From a virus, in IMG/VR virus record IMGVR_UViG_3300042562_001789, positions 1 through 33,039 of that record: a stretch of 33,039 nt of DNA; one strand, 5' to 3'. The notes under the pieces are model-generated. The model saw only the letters and a list, made by a program, of their open reading frames with translations. It had not been told where the DNA came from and did not search any database. The translations under genes and the position numbers were made by a program. Positions 1 to 7,179 of this stretch are shown piece by piece; position 1 is the first letter of the stretch; every line of letters begins with the position of its first letter.

Positions 1-201
1 CCCATTACAGTCAGGGCATTTATCCCATTTTCCGTATTTATCCCAATCCACTACTCCATTAGGGATAGTTTTGTCATTCACATCTATATAAATCACATTA
101 CCTGTACCTTTACAAAAAACGCACACTAACAGCACATTTGCAATAGGCGGGGCTTTCTGTTCCGTTGAAAGTTTTTCGTTATTATTAAGTTCTGTTTTCA
201 T
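1..201 (-). CDS. Small zinc-ribbon-like protein, C-terminus cut by window edge
   Basis: Open from an ATG at 201 through the window edge, so 67 N-terminal residues are visible and the C-terminus is missing. It has a CVFCKGTG motif and, near the edge, CPDCNG. Two CxxC pairs with glycine spacing of this kind are typical of DnaJ-type or rubredoxin-like zinc ribbons, so metal binding is likely; function is unknown. The polar N-terminus (MKTELNNNEKLS...QKAPP) resembles that of the next gene upstream, and both genes have the same 16-base repeat about 40-50 bases before the start. Base composition looks slightly less AT-rich than the genes from 640 onward. Confidence 0.6.
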   Translation of the reverse strand, partial: MKTELNNNEKLSTEQKAPPIANVLLVCVFCKGTGNVIYIDVNDKTIPNGVVDWDKYGKWDKCPDCNG

Positions 202-240
202 ATCAATTTTTTTTAGTTATTAATCCCGCCCATCGCAAAT

Positions 241-256
241 CTGCAAAACGTTATAA
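241..256 (-). repeat. 16-base upstream repeat, copy 1
   Basis: CTGCAAAACGTTATAA on plus (TTATAACGTTTTGCAG on minus) lies 40 bases upstream of the 1-201 gene and recurs exactly at 519-534 upstream of the 263-469 gene. Same orientation and similar distance to the start suggest a regulatory element or a cassette boundary. Confidence 0.6.
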
Positions 257-262
257 ACCATA

Positions 263-469
263 TTAAAAGATGAACCATCCAAAGAACTTTTCTAAATATG
301 GAAGTATTCCTAACCACATTATTAGCTTAAATAACCCTATACCAATCCATTTACCAACATTCGCTGATACTACCACAATCAATAAACCAAAGAAAATACG
401 GCTTATAACAGCACCTATATTCAATTGCGGTTTTTGTGGTTCATTCAAGTTTTCATTTTCTAATTTCAT
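263..469 (-). CDS. Small membrane protein, unknown
   Basis: A 68-residue protein with a polar N-terminus (MKLENENLNEPQKPQ) and then two closely spaced hydrophobic stretches, about residues 18-38 and 41-64, rich in I, F, L, G and W. Predicted inner-membrane protein with one or two spans. No family recognised. The start ATG at 469 is followed upstream by the 519-534 repeat. The N-terminal layout resembles that of the neighbouring 1-201 gene although the rest differs, so the two may be related modules. Confidence 0.55.
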   Translation of the reverse strand: MKLENENLNEPQKPQLNIGAVISRIFFGLLIVVVSANVGKWIGIGLFKLIMWLGILPYLEKFFGWFIF

Positions 470-518
470 TTTATCTTAATTTAAAGTTTTCGTTTTCAAA
501 GTCCGCAACTAAATATAG

Positions 519-534
519 CTGCAAAACGTTATAA
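519..534 (-). repeat. 16-base upstream repeat, copy 2
   Basis: Exact copy of the element at 241-256, about 50 bases upstream of the 263-469 start codon. Not seen elsewhere in the window by eye. Confidence 0.6.
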
Positions 535-549
535 GTAATAAAATAAAAA

Positions 550-630
550 TTATGAGTTTTTTATTTGTTCACCTCTGTCTTTTATAACCAAATCAAATTT
601 ACGTTCAACACCATGGTTTGTTTTTTCCAT
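550..630 (-). CDS. Possible 26-residue peptide
   Basis: ATG at 630 to TAA gives a polar, charged 26-residue peptide (MEKTNHGVERKFDL...). It starts 12 bases after the stop of the 642-1175 gene and so could be the last cistron of that group. Nothing besides position and plausible composition supports it; it may be a chance ORF. Confidence 0.35.
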   Translation of the reverse strand: MEKTNHGVERKFDLVIKDRGEQIKNS

Positions 631-641
631 AATTTTATTTT

Positions 642-1175
642 TTAATCCCACCATCTATTGATTTTTTTTGCCATGATTCTAAATACTAAATCCTTAGCTT
701 TTTCTTGTCTTAAGTCACCCATAATCATAGCAACTAATTTTTTATCATTATGGTCAGTGGTAAATCTTTTTTGATTTTCTTTAATAAAGATAATTGCTCG
801 TTTATGCCATGTTGGAAACTTTCTAAAATACGAATCAAAATCTTCACTGATAGTATTAATATTTATTTCACTATAACCTGGTTTATCTTCAATATCTGTA
901 AATACCATTTCACTTTCATGATAATCAGTATATTCTGAATCGTAATAAGAGTCTTTAACTTTATTAATTAAATCAGCACAAATTAACATATCTTTAGCAT
1001 CTTCTTGTGCCCTAGTATGTCTATCCTTCCTACCGATATAATTAGATTGTCTCCTTAATTTAAATTCAATAATCTGATATATAAACCAAGAGTCCCAATC
1101 CCTATCTTTCCAAATTATAGGTAACCAAGCCCATAGATTACTAATTCCTATTTTTAAGGTTCTAAATATTCTCAT
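642..1175 (-). CDS. Conserved phage protein of unknown function
   Basis: A 177-residue protein, soluble, with a W/D/R-rich N-terminal third (WKDRDWDSWFIYQII) followed by an RKDRHTRAQ segment and an acidic centre containing YTDYHESE. This combination resembles an uncharacterised protein I associate with myovirus genomes, but I know no function for it. No membrane segment or catalytic motif is visible. The stop codon of the upstream gene abuts its start (1175/1176), so the two are probably translated from one message with the 78-residue gene beyond. Confidence 0.7.
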   Translation of the reverse strand: MRIFRTLKIGISNLWAWLPIIWKDRDWDSWFIYQIIEFKLRRQSNYIGRKDRHTRAQEDAKDMLICADLINKVKDSYYDSEYTDYHESEMVFTDIEDKPGYSEININTISEDFDSYFRKFPTWHKRAIIFIKENQKRFTTDHNDKKLVAMIMGDLRQEKAKDLVFRIMAKKINRWWD

Positions 1176-1415
1176 TTAATTATTATTTCTATGGTAATCT
1201 TTTATTTTATCAAGTAATGCTTGATTGAAATTTGTAAACCATTTTGGGTTACACTCTTTTGGTGTTATATGTGCTAATTCACCAGATTTATAAGTGGAAC
1301 GAATACCACCTTTATAATGTCTGATGCTACCATCAGCTTCAATAATTTCAGTTGCAACATCTTTGTGCTTAAAACCCATTACTGAATCAAATATTTTAAA
1401 ATCACTTCTTGACAT
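1176..1415 (-). CDS. Small hypothetical protein
   Basis: 79 residues beginning MSRSDFKIFDSVMGF. Soluble, mixed charge, no recognised motif. It lies 2 bases after the stop of the 1418-1654 gene and directly abuts the 642-1175 gene, so it is the middle cistron of a three-gene unit driven by the promoter at 1659-1690. Confidence 0.65.
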   Translation of the reverse strand: MSRSDFKIFDSVMGFKHKDVATEIIEADGSIRHYKGGIRSTYKSGELAHITPKECNPKWFTNFNQALLDKIKDYHRNNN

Positions 1416-1417
1416 TT

Positions 1418-1654
1418 TTATTTAATTTTAAATTTAATATTATCGAATCCTGAGAATCCGTTTAACTTATTATATGTTGTTGACATAAACATGCCAATTA
1501 ATTGAGACACAGCAACGCAAAGTGCCTCATTAGTGTATTCACTTGGTGGATGAATTAAAACCTCACTAGATAGGTCCGTAGTGTATTCAAATGTGAAACC
1601 ATTGAAATCATCTAGTACTCTTTGTTTTCTTTCAACTTCGGTTAAATATTTCAT
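1418..1654 (-). CDS. Small hypothetical protein, probably leaderless mRNA
   Basis: 78 residues (MKYLTEVERKQRVLDDF...), with a hydrophobic middle (ALCVAVSQLIGMFM). Family unknown. The -7 box (TATATTTG, 1666-1659) ends 4 bases before the ATG at 1654, which would place transcription start at or next to the A of ATG. First gene of a tight unit with 1176-1415 and 642-1175. Confidence 0.65.
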   Translation of the reverse strand: MKYLTEVERKQRVLDDFNGFTFEYTTDLSSEVLIHPPSEYTNEALCVAVSQLIGMFMSTTYNKLNGFSGFDNIKFKIK

Positions 1655-1658
1655 ATTA

Positions 1659-1690
1659 CAAATATACTAACTATTTTTTAATTAACCAAA
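1659..1690 (-). promoter_or_regulatory. Bacteroidota-type promoter
   Basis: On minus: -33 element TTTGG (1690-1686), 19 bases, then -7 box TATATTTG (1666-1659). The ATG of the 1418-1654 gene starts 5 bases after the last G. Confidence 0.8.
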
Positions 1691-1884
1691 TTTTGTTTTA
1701 ACATTTTTTGTAACTCAGATAAATCATTATCTCTACCTTGCTGATTACCGTAATAAAGATATGAAGAACAATCTTCATCGAACTCAATTGAGTTCCCACT
1801 AACTTTACCTTCAGTTGGATTCCAACCTTTTGAAACTAACTTCTTAGCTTCTTTTCCCAATTCTAAATTTACAAACGTATACAT
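1678..1884 (-). CDS. Small hypothetical protein
   Basis: 68 residues (MYTFVNLELGKEAKKL...). Soluble, with a lysine-rich start and a C-terminal amphipathic helix (LSELQKMLKQNLV). No family recognised. It has its own promoter at 1908-1939 with a leader of about 20 bases; its 3' end overlaps the promoter of the next gene. Confidence 0.6.
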   Translation of the reverse strand: MYTFVNLELGKEAKKLVSKGWNPTEGKVSGNSIEFDEDCSSYLYYGNQQGRDNDLSELQKMLKQNLVN

Positions 1885-1907
1885 AACTAATTGTTTTATT
1901 GTTTATA

Positions 1908-1939
1908 CAAATATAATGATTATTTTTCAATTAACCAAA
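1908..1939 (-). promoter_or_regulatory. Bacteroidota-type promoter
   Basis: On minus: TTTGG (1939-1935), 19-base spacer, TATATTTG (1915-1908). Drives the 1678-1884 gene. Confidence 0.8.
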
Positions 1940-1955
1940 TTTAATAAGAATATTT

Positions 1956-2645
1956 TTAATCTCGACCAATATATTCATCATCGTTAGGTTGTTGGTAATT
2001 GTAATTACCTCTACCATGTTCATGTTTTTCAATCTCATCATCTAAATCCATCATTTCTTCTTGATTCGGGTCCTCAACACTTTCTACGTCATCCATCACA
2101 CCATCACCAGGTTTTGGAATATATTGTGTTGTTATCGCTGGACTCAATGATTTACCTATTGGTATCAATATTTTATTTGATAAAAATAAAATAAAAGCAA
2201 ATGCGGCTAATCTAATAATACCATGTTGTATTTCATTGAACAATCTATTACCAAAAAACATTAGGAGAATATTCAATATAACTAACGCTGTATTAATATA
2301 ACATAATTTATCAACAAACTCAGCACCAAACATTTTATAAAAGAATAACCAACCAACAAATCCGAAGTGGTAATCAATCATAAAATATACATAACCAGCA
2401 ATTGCGAATATGTTAACTCTAACTCGGTCCAATTGCATTTGTTCCCAATTACCAAATAAAAGTAAAAATGCATATACAAATAGCATTATTATTGGGAATA
2501 TAGATGCTAGCACACCCAATAATAATATCATAACAATCAAGGTGCCACCCTTTACCATTATTAAATCACTAAACGTTAATTTGTTTACCCCTATAGTACC
2601 ACCGAAGCCGAATACTTGGTAAAATTTGATTCCATCATTTTCCAT
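1956..2645 (-). CDS. Polytopic membrane protein with acidic tail
   Basis: 229 residues when started at the ATG at 2645 (MENDGIKFYQVFGFG). The reading frame stays open to 2720, but a promoter at 2665-2696 lies inside that extension, so 2645 is the likely start. The protein has about four to five hydrophobic segments over residues 30-175, then an acidic, H/N/Q-rich cytoplasmic tail of about 50 residues (DDVESVEDPNQEEMMDLDDE). The layout is similar to a TrbL/VirB6-type membrane core but no motif allows a family call. Function unknown. Confidence 0.65.
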   Translation of the reverse strand: MENDGIKFYQVFGFGGTIGVNKLTFSDLIMVKGGTLIVMILLLGVLASIFPIIMLFVYAFLLLFGNWEQMQLDRVRVNIFAIAGYVYFMIDYHFGFVGWLFFYKMFGAEFVDKLCYINTALVILNILLMFFGNRLFNEIQHGIIRLAAFAFILFLSNKILIPIGKSLSPAITTQYIPKPGDGVMDDVESVEDPNQEEMMDLDDEIEKHEHGRGNYNYQQPNDDEYIGRD

Positions 2646-2664
2646 ATCTCTTATTTTTATAAAA

Positions 2665-2696
2665 CAAAGATAATATAAATAAATAACATTTCCAAA
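2665..2696 (-). promoter_or_regulatory. Bacteroidota-type promoter
   Basis: On minus: TTTGG (2696-2692), 19 bases, TATCTTTG (2672-2665). Decides the start of the 1956-2645 gene. Confidence 0.8.
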
Positions 2697-2713
2697 TATT
2701 ATGACAAAAAAAA

Positions 2714-2731
2714 AATCCACTTTCGTGGATT
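2714..2731 (-). terminator. Intrinsic terminator
   Basis: Stem AATCCAC/GTGGATT with a 4-base loop, followed on minus by about ten T. It lies just after the stop of the 2741-3316 gene. Confidence 0.8.
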
Positions 2732-2740
2732 TATTAATTT

Positions 2741-3316
2741 TTAACCTACTTTACCCCCGCCAGGATATTTAGATAATACTGTTCTAACTCTATCTACTTC
2801 ATCTTTTGTGAATCGATAAGTACCACCTTCTTCATTTTGTTCTTGATTTAATTTTTTGTATGGTAATCTAGTGTAAATTTCTTTTTCACTGAATCCAGCT
2901 TCCCTGAATATACCAACTTGTTTGATTGAATCATGTTTTTTAAAGAAGTTTATAATATCATCATATTCAACTTTAGTTTCACCATCACCTTCTTTATCAT
3001 CGTTGGTACCATCACGTTTAATTTTAGGTTCTTCTTTATTATCTTCGAATAAACCATTCAATGATTCTCTTAACATTTTTTTAATATCAGACTCACCCAG
3101 ATTTTTAAGGGCCTTTTCTTTTGTTACCCAACCATGACCCTCTTTTTCATCAAGAATGTATTTTAATACATCTATTATTTCTTCTTTACTTGAAATTGAA
3201 TCTCTAATAACTGACTTTAAATCGTTATATAATTTATTATTTTGGATATCTTCTTTAATGATTTTTTGTTCCAATTTACCCAAGTCTTGTTTGTTAAGTT
3301 TGATTATGTTTTTCAT
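2741..3316 (-). CDS. Hypothetical protein, acidic linker and C-terminal helical domain
   Basis: 191 residues. N-terminal about 100 residues are helical and charged; residues about 100-120 form an acidic G/D/E/K linker; the C-terminal part (HDSIKQVGIFREAGF...) resembles a small helix-turn-helix-like fold. Family unknown. The upstream region lacks the TAnnTTTG box but has AGATATTTAT about 30 bases before the ATG, a motif also seen before lysis genes, so it may be expressed late. Followed by a strong terminator at 2714-2731. Confidence 0.6.
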   Translation of the reverse strand: MKNIIKLNKQDLGKLEQKIIKEDIQNNKLYNDLKSVIRDSISSKEEIIDVLKYILDEKEGHGWVTKEKALKNLGESDIKKMLRESLNGLFEDNKEEPKIKRDGTNDDKEGDGETKVEYDDIINFFKKHDSIKQVGIFREAGFSEKEIYTRLPYKKLNQEQNEEGGTYRFTKDEVDRVRTVLSKYPGGGKVG

Positions 3317-3372
3317 AATTAGTGTATTATTTTATTAATAAATATCTATAAGTTACTAAAAACACAAATAAA

Positions 3373-3392
3373 AAAACCCCATAAGGGGTTTT
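3373..3392 (-). terminator. Intrinsic terminator
   Basis: AAAACCCC-ATAA-GGGGTTTT hairpin followed by a T run on minus, directly after the sigma-factor stop codon. Confidence 0.8.
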
Positions 3393-3394
3393 AA

Positions 3395-4282
3395 TTAATT
3401 CTGAAATAATTCCATTTTGATGCCTCTTCGATTCATGTTTATTTTCATGATTTTTAAAGCTTTCTTTCTAACTTGCCTAACACCTTCTCGACTCATATCA
3501 ACTTTATACCCAATTTCAACTAAACTTAATGGTTCATGACCATTTAACCCATAGGTTAAAGTTATGATTTCTTTTTGTCTAAAATCCAGTGTTGTCATGA
3601 TTGAATCCAATACTGATTGTAAGTCATTATTATTAACTAAATGGTCAGCACTTAATGAATTATCATTTTCAAGTACATCAATCATTGAACCACTATCCGA
3701 ATCACTAGTGAATGGTGTGTCTAATGACATAACTGACATGGTATCTAAACTTAATAACATATTAATGTTATCAAAATTCAAATCAGAACCTTCAAGACCA
3801 ACTAAATCTTGAGCAGCTGTTGGTCTTTGATTGATTTGTTCAAGACCAGACATTTCTCTTTTAAGTTTGTTTAATTCAGTAATTCTATTTATTGGAATTC
3901 TAACGGTTCTAGAATACTTGTTCATGTAATCTGTCACATTTTTTCTTATATACCAAACAGCATAAGATATGAATTTGAAACCACGACTTGGGTCGAACTT
4001 TTGAGCAGCTTCAATTAAACCATAGTTACCCTCATTAACCAATTCTTCAAGTGGTGATTTAGCATTGGTATATTGTTTAGCCACACTAATTACAAACTTT
4101 AAATTTCTCTCAATCAATTCATTTAAAGCATCGGTATCACCATTGAAAGCTTTAATCGCACATTGATATTCTTCATCTGCGGTTTCAAATGATTTGATTG
4201 CTCTAACATCTATTAAGTATTGAGCAAATGCTTTTGATGATGTTCTGTCTGTAATTTTTTGGCTAATTTTTAATTGTCTCAT
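3395..4282 (-). CDS. Sigma-70 family factor (RpoD-like)
   Basis: 295 residues. It opens MRQLKISQKITDRTS, very like the start of Bacteroidota RpoD, and has a region 2 core (LKFVISVAKQYTN, ELVNEGNYGLIEAA, FKFISYAVWYIRKN for the -10-contacting helix), a region 3 segment and a region 4.2 helix-turn-helix (LVEIGYKVDMSREGVRQVRKKAL). Region 1.1 is absent, as in group 2/3 sigma factors and host RpoD of this phylum. A serine/aspartate-rich insert lies between regions 3 and 4 (about residues 195-215). Expected to bind host core RNA polymerase and redirect it to a class of phage promoters. A second, ECF-like sigma lies at 13205-13792. Confidence 0.92.
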   Translation of the reverse strand: MRQLKISQKITDRTSSKAFAQYLIDVRAIKSFETADEEYQCAIKAFNGDTDALNELIERNLKFVISVAKQYTNAKSPLEELVNEGNYGLIEAAQKFDPSRGFKFISYAVWYIRKNVTDYMNKYSRTVRIPINRITELNKLKREMSGLEQINQRPTAAQDLVGLEGSDLNFDNINMLLSLDTMSVMSLDTPFTSDSDSGSMIDVLENDNSLSADHLVNNNDLQSVLDSIMTTLDFRQKEIITLTYGLNGHEPLSLVEIGYKVDMSREGVRQVRKKALKIMKINMNRRGIKMELFQN

Positions 4283-4291
4283 ATATTTATT

Positions 4292-4732
4292 TTAAATTTT
4301 TACGTTAAGTTCTCGTTCTAAATCACGTTTTTTAATCGAATCTCGTTTATCGTGAAGCTTTTTACCTCTGCATAGTGCTATTTCAATTTTTATTAAACCT
4401 TTGTCGGTAATAATAACACTAATTGGTACTATTGTCAACCCTTTTTGCTCTACATTTTCATTTAATTTTATTATTTCTTTTTTGTTCAACAATAATTTCC
4501 TTAACCTGGTTGGTTCATGATTCGTATGAATGCCACTTTGTTTATATTCAGATATATTCATACCCTTAATAAACAATTCATCATTTTTGATGTAACAATA
4601 CCCCTCAGAGATTGATACCTTATGATTACGTATTGATTTTACTTCACTACCAATTAGCTTGATACCAGCCGTTAGTTTATCAATAAACTCATATTCAAAT
4701 GAGGCTTTCTTATTTCGTGTTATAACTTCCAT
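4292..4732 (-). CDS. smpB: SmpB, SsrA-binding protein
   Basis: 146 residues from the ATG at 4732 (MEVITRNKKASFEYEF). The frame is open to 4768 but the promoter box at 4745-4752 lies in that extension. Family features: the EYEF..KLTAGIKLIGSEVKSIR core, the GYCYIKNDELFIKGMNIS strand pair and the C-terminal RGKKLHDKR...KKRDLERE tail. SmpB binds the tRNA-like domain of tmRNA and delivers it to stalled ribosomes; its tail occupies the empty mRNA channel. Length is normal and no core segment is missing. It sits next to an RpoD-like sigma and near a split RNase R, a known trans-translation partner. A canonical tmRNA gene is not visible in the window. Confidence 0.93.
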   Translation of the reverse strand: MEVITRNKKASFEYEFIDKLTAGIKLIGSEVKSIRNHKVSISEGYCYIKNDELFIKGMNISEYKQSGIHTNHEPTRLRKLLLNKKEIIKLNENVEQKGLTIVPISVIITDKGLIKIEIALCRGKKLHDKRDSIKKRDLERELNVKI

Positions 4733-4744
4733 AATTAATTTTGA

Positions 4745-4776
4745 CAAAGGTAAGGATAATAAAGACATTATCCAAA
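4745..4776 (-). promoter_or_regulatory. Bacteroidota-type promoter of smpB
   Basis: On minus: TTTGG (4776-4772), 19 bases, TACCTTTG (4752-4745), 12 bases before the smpB ATG at 4732. Confidence 0.8.
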
Positions 4777-4793
4777 TATTTTTAATGTTTTTT

Positions 4794-5228
4794 TTATTTA
4801 AAATGTAATGTGGATGTTTCAGTAATCCTAATCATCTCATTTTCAAACCAATCTTCTATGGTGGTTGCTAAAAATTCTATATCATAATGTTTATTTAATT
4901 CAGATATAATATTATTAGTGTTAACAATTTTACCAGACATTTTTGAAATAACCCAATTTGTGGGACCTAATGTAACTTTATATTTGTATTTTAAAAAATC
5001 TAATACATCGATTTTAGCATTTTTCTCATTAACTGTATACCAATTCAACATAAAATCATATAGTAATTCACCATCGACTTTATCTATTGCTATTGAATCA
5101 TTAATATTTCTATATAATATGGCAAATGAAATACTAGTTTCATCTAGCGTATATTTGTATTTAAATTTTGAGCCAGTAAATAGGTAATGTTTATTAACAT
5201 ACCATAAAACAAATTCAGATTCGGTCAT
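4794..5228 (-). CDS. Hypothetical protein
   Basis: 144 residues, soluble, aromatic-rich (MTESEFVLWYVNKHYLF...). No recognised motif. The start overlaps the stop of the 5225-5509 gene in an ATGA arrangement, implying translational coupling. Third gene of a unit with 5225-5509 and 5509-5685. Confidence 0.65.
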   Translation of the reverse strand: MTESEFVLWYVNKHYLFTGSKFKYKYTLDETSISFAILYRNINDSIAIDKVDGELLYDFMLNWYTVNEKNAKIDVLDFLKYKYKVTLGPTNWVISKMSGKIVNTNNIISELNKHYDIEFLATTIEDWFENEMIRITETSTLHFK

Positions 5229-5509
5229 AAACCTTTAAGTATGTTATTAATTTCTATACAAGTTTCGTAATCTTCAATGCGTTCAAAATAAGCAATTGAA
5301 AAGTTTAAGTGTGATGACCAATCTGATTTTTCAACGTTTATAGTAATGACATCATCATTAACCATTAGGTTGGCAACATTGGCTATTTTTTCATTATTTT
5401 TTATTGAGTTTTTAATTTCATTTAGAGTTTCAGTAAATAATAAATCCTTTTCATTTTGAATGAAATTAATAATTTCTCTATAACTTTCAAATTCAAGATT
5501 TATAGCCAC
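5225..5509 (-). CDS. Hypothetical protein, GTG start
   Basis: 94 residues; the start codon is GTG at 5509, sharing its G with the TAG stop of the 5509-5685 gene (TAGTG). Helical, acidic, no motif recognised. Coupled to the 4794-5228 gene by a 4-base overlap. Confidence 0.6.
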   Translation of the reverse strand: MAINLEFESYREIINFIQNEKDLLFTETLNEIKNSIKNNEKIANVANLMVNDDVITINVEKSDWSSHLNFSIAYFERIEDYETCIEINNILKGL

Positions 5510-5685
5510 TAATTTAAATTAAAATCAACCCCGTTATCATCACCATCATCATTTGATATATAAACCCCTTCAATTTCATCACCAAATTCATCTAATACAC
5601 TAACATCTATCTTACCATCACCATAATACGTGATGTGTACGATGTATTCGCCAAAATCAAATTCTTTGGTAATAGGTTTGCTCAT
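5509..5685 (-). CDS. Small acidic protein
   Basis: 58 residues, too short for standard ORF cut-offs. MSKPITKEFDFGEYIV... then alternating beta-like segments and an Asp-rich C-terminus (NDDGDDNGVDFNLN). Starts 1 base after the stop of the S1-domain gene and overlaps the next gene by one base, so it is part of the same polycistronic unit. Function unknown. Confidence 0.6.
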   Translation of the reverse strand: MSKPITKEFDFGEYIVHITYYGDGKIDVSVLDEFGDEIEGVYISNDDGDDNGVDFNLN

Positions 5686-5686
5686 A

Positions 5687-6070
5687 TTAATAAATATCTA
5701 GCACACTCATGTTAATTTCTTTTTTTTCTAAATCTACTGTCTTAATAATAATTTTTATTTCATCACCTAATCTCATTTTTCTACCAGTTATTTCTTCAAT
5801 AAAACAATGGTTTTTAACATCAGGTGTCCAAGTTCTATAACCTATATCTGATGATTTAACTAACCCCTCACAACCATTTTCTGGTATTTCAACGAATATA
5901 CCATAGTCTTGAACTGAAGTTATTACACCAGTATATATTTTACCTAATTTATCCATCAAGTATTGACATTGCTTATACTTAATGCTATCTCTACTAGCTT
6001 TTTGTGCTACCCTTTCTCTTTGAGAAAGATGTGCTGCCATTTTTTCTAATTCATCAGATTTATACTTCAT
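5687..6070 (-). CDS. RNase R C-terminal part: end of RNB domain plus S1 domain
   Basis: 127 residues. Residues 1-40 (DELEKMAAHLSQRERVAQKA...KYKQCQYLMD) match the C-terminal helices of the RNB domain of RNase R, and residues about 42-127 form an S1 RNA-binding domain (GKIYTGVITSVQDYGIFVEI...EGLVKSSDI...LGDEIKIIIKTVDLEKKEINMSV). In ordinary RNase R this piece continues directly from the RNB core; here the core is a separate gene at 7167-8705 and an opposite-strand lysozyme gene sits between. The piece has its own promoter at 6075-6106 whose -7 box ends 4 bases before the ATG. Likely acts as the RNA-binding half of a two-subunit exoribonuclease. Confidence 0.85.
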   Translation of the reverse strand: MKYKSDELEKMAAHLSQRERVAQKASRDSIKYKQCQYLMDKLGKIYTGVITSVQDYGIFVEIPENGCEGLVKSSDIGYRTWTPDVKNHCFIEEITGRKMRLGDEIKIIIKTVDLEKKEINMSVLDIY

Positions 6071-6074
6071 TTTG

Positions 6075-6106
6075 CAAATATACTAATTTAAAATCAAATT
6101 ATCAAT
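6075..6106 (-). promoter_or_regulatory. Bacteroidota-type promoter of the S1 piece
   Basis: On minus: TTG-containing -33 (ATTGA, 6106-6102), 19 bases, TATATTTG (6082-6075). G to ATG distance is 5, as in four other genes. Confidence 0.75.
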
Positions 6107-6135
6107 ATTTTTAATATAAAAAAAGATATTTATAA

Positions 6136-7179
6136 ATGATGAGAATTGTGACATTTGAGAATATCAATAGATTAAGTAGTATGTACTACTTAAATAAAGC
6201 AATTAATGAATCTAAATTGCTTGTCGAATCATACCCAAATGTTAATTCTTTATTATTAGAAGCTGATGATGATTCAGCATCTTATGAATGGGATTTTGTT
6301 AATAATAAATTCTATGATAGAGTAAATAATATTGAAACTGATATTAAAAAATCAGCATCATATGTTAGAACAGCTGAACAAGGTATAGATTTCATTAAGA
6401 CATTAGTTGCTAAAGTTGCTGAATTACCAGATAAATTAAAATCTCGTGTTGTTAAGGTAGCAATAGCATCAATGGTATTAACAATGGGTTATAATCAATT
6501 GGTTGATGTTGACAGCAAAGTAGATGCTTTACCTAAAAACAATGTAGTAACGATGGTTGGTGACCTATTAGATAATGCTATAACTAAAAAAGAAGTACCA
6601 CAAAAAGCCGAAAAACCTGTAGTAAAAGAAAAGTTTTCAAATAAAATAATTGATTTATTAAAAACTCATGAAGGTATTGGTGGTAAACCAGTACTTACCG
6701 CTTATAATATTGGTGACGGTGCATATACAATTGGGTACGGTCACGCTGTATTTAAGGATATTTCTAGAGGTGATAATAGTAGTAGTTATGATTTCTTAGT
6801 ATCATACGATGAGTATGAAAAAATGAAACAAAGAGGTGAAAAGGTAACCATAACACCAGAACAAGCTGAACAATTATTAAAAGATGATGTTAAAATAGCT
6901 GCTGAAGGTTTAGATAGATTGTTGAATGAATGGAAAGCTGATGGTGTTAACCCTAAAATAACTCAACCTATGTATGATGCTATGGTTTCAATGATTTATA
7001 ATATGGGTGTTACCACATTTAGAAAAAGTGAATTTATTCAATTAGTAAAACGTGGTAAATTTAAACAAGCTGCTGAAGCAATTAAAAGCACCAGCAGCCA
7101 AATGTTTAGAAAATATCCAGGATTAATAGTTAGAAGAGGTGATGAGTCTCAAACATTCACAGGTAATTACCCAACGTAA
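6136..7179 (+). CDS. T4-type lysozyme (GH24) with long N-terminal extension
   Basis: 347 residues on plus. The C-terminal about 170 residues are a T4-lysozyme-like muramidase: LLKTHEG with the catalytic Glu, then GDGAYTIGYGHA carrying the Asp/Thr of the Glu-Asp-Thr triad and the family TxGYGH signature, and MYDAMVSMIYNMG toward the C-terminus. The N-terminal about 170 residues are unknown, with one hydrophobic stretch near residue 110 that could anchor or export the enzyme. Start ATG at 6136 or in-frame ATG at 6139. It is inserted between the two halves of RNase R and overlaps the 3' end of the RNB gene by 13 bases, convergently. GATATTTAT precedes it, a motif shared with the GH19 endolysin. 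Confidence 0.88.
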   Translation: MMRIVTFENINRLSSMYYLNKAINESKLLVESYPNVNSLLLEADDDSASYEWDFVNNKFYDRVNNIETDIKKSASYVRTAEQGIDFIKTLVAKVAELPDKLKSRVVKVAIASMVLTMGYNQLVDVDSKVDALPKNNVVTMVGDLLDNAITKKEVPQKAEKPVVKEKFSNKIIDLLKTHEGIGGKPVLTAYNIGDGAYTIGYGHAVFKDISRGDNSSSYDFLVSYDEYEKMKQRGEKVTITPEQAEQLLKDDVKIAAEGLDRLLNEWKADGVNPKITQPMYDAMVSMIYNMGVTTFRKSEFIQLVKRGKFKQAAEAIKSTSSQMFRKYPGLIVRRGDESQTFTGNYPT

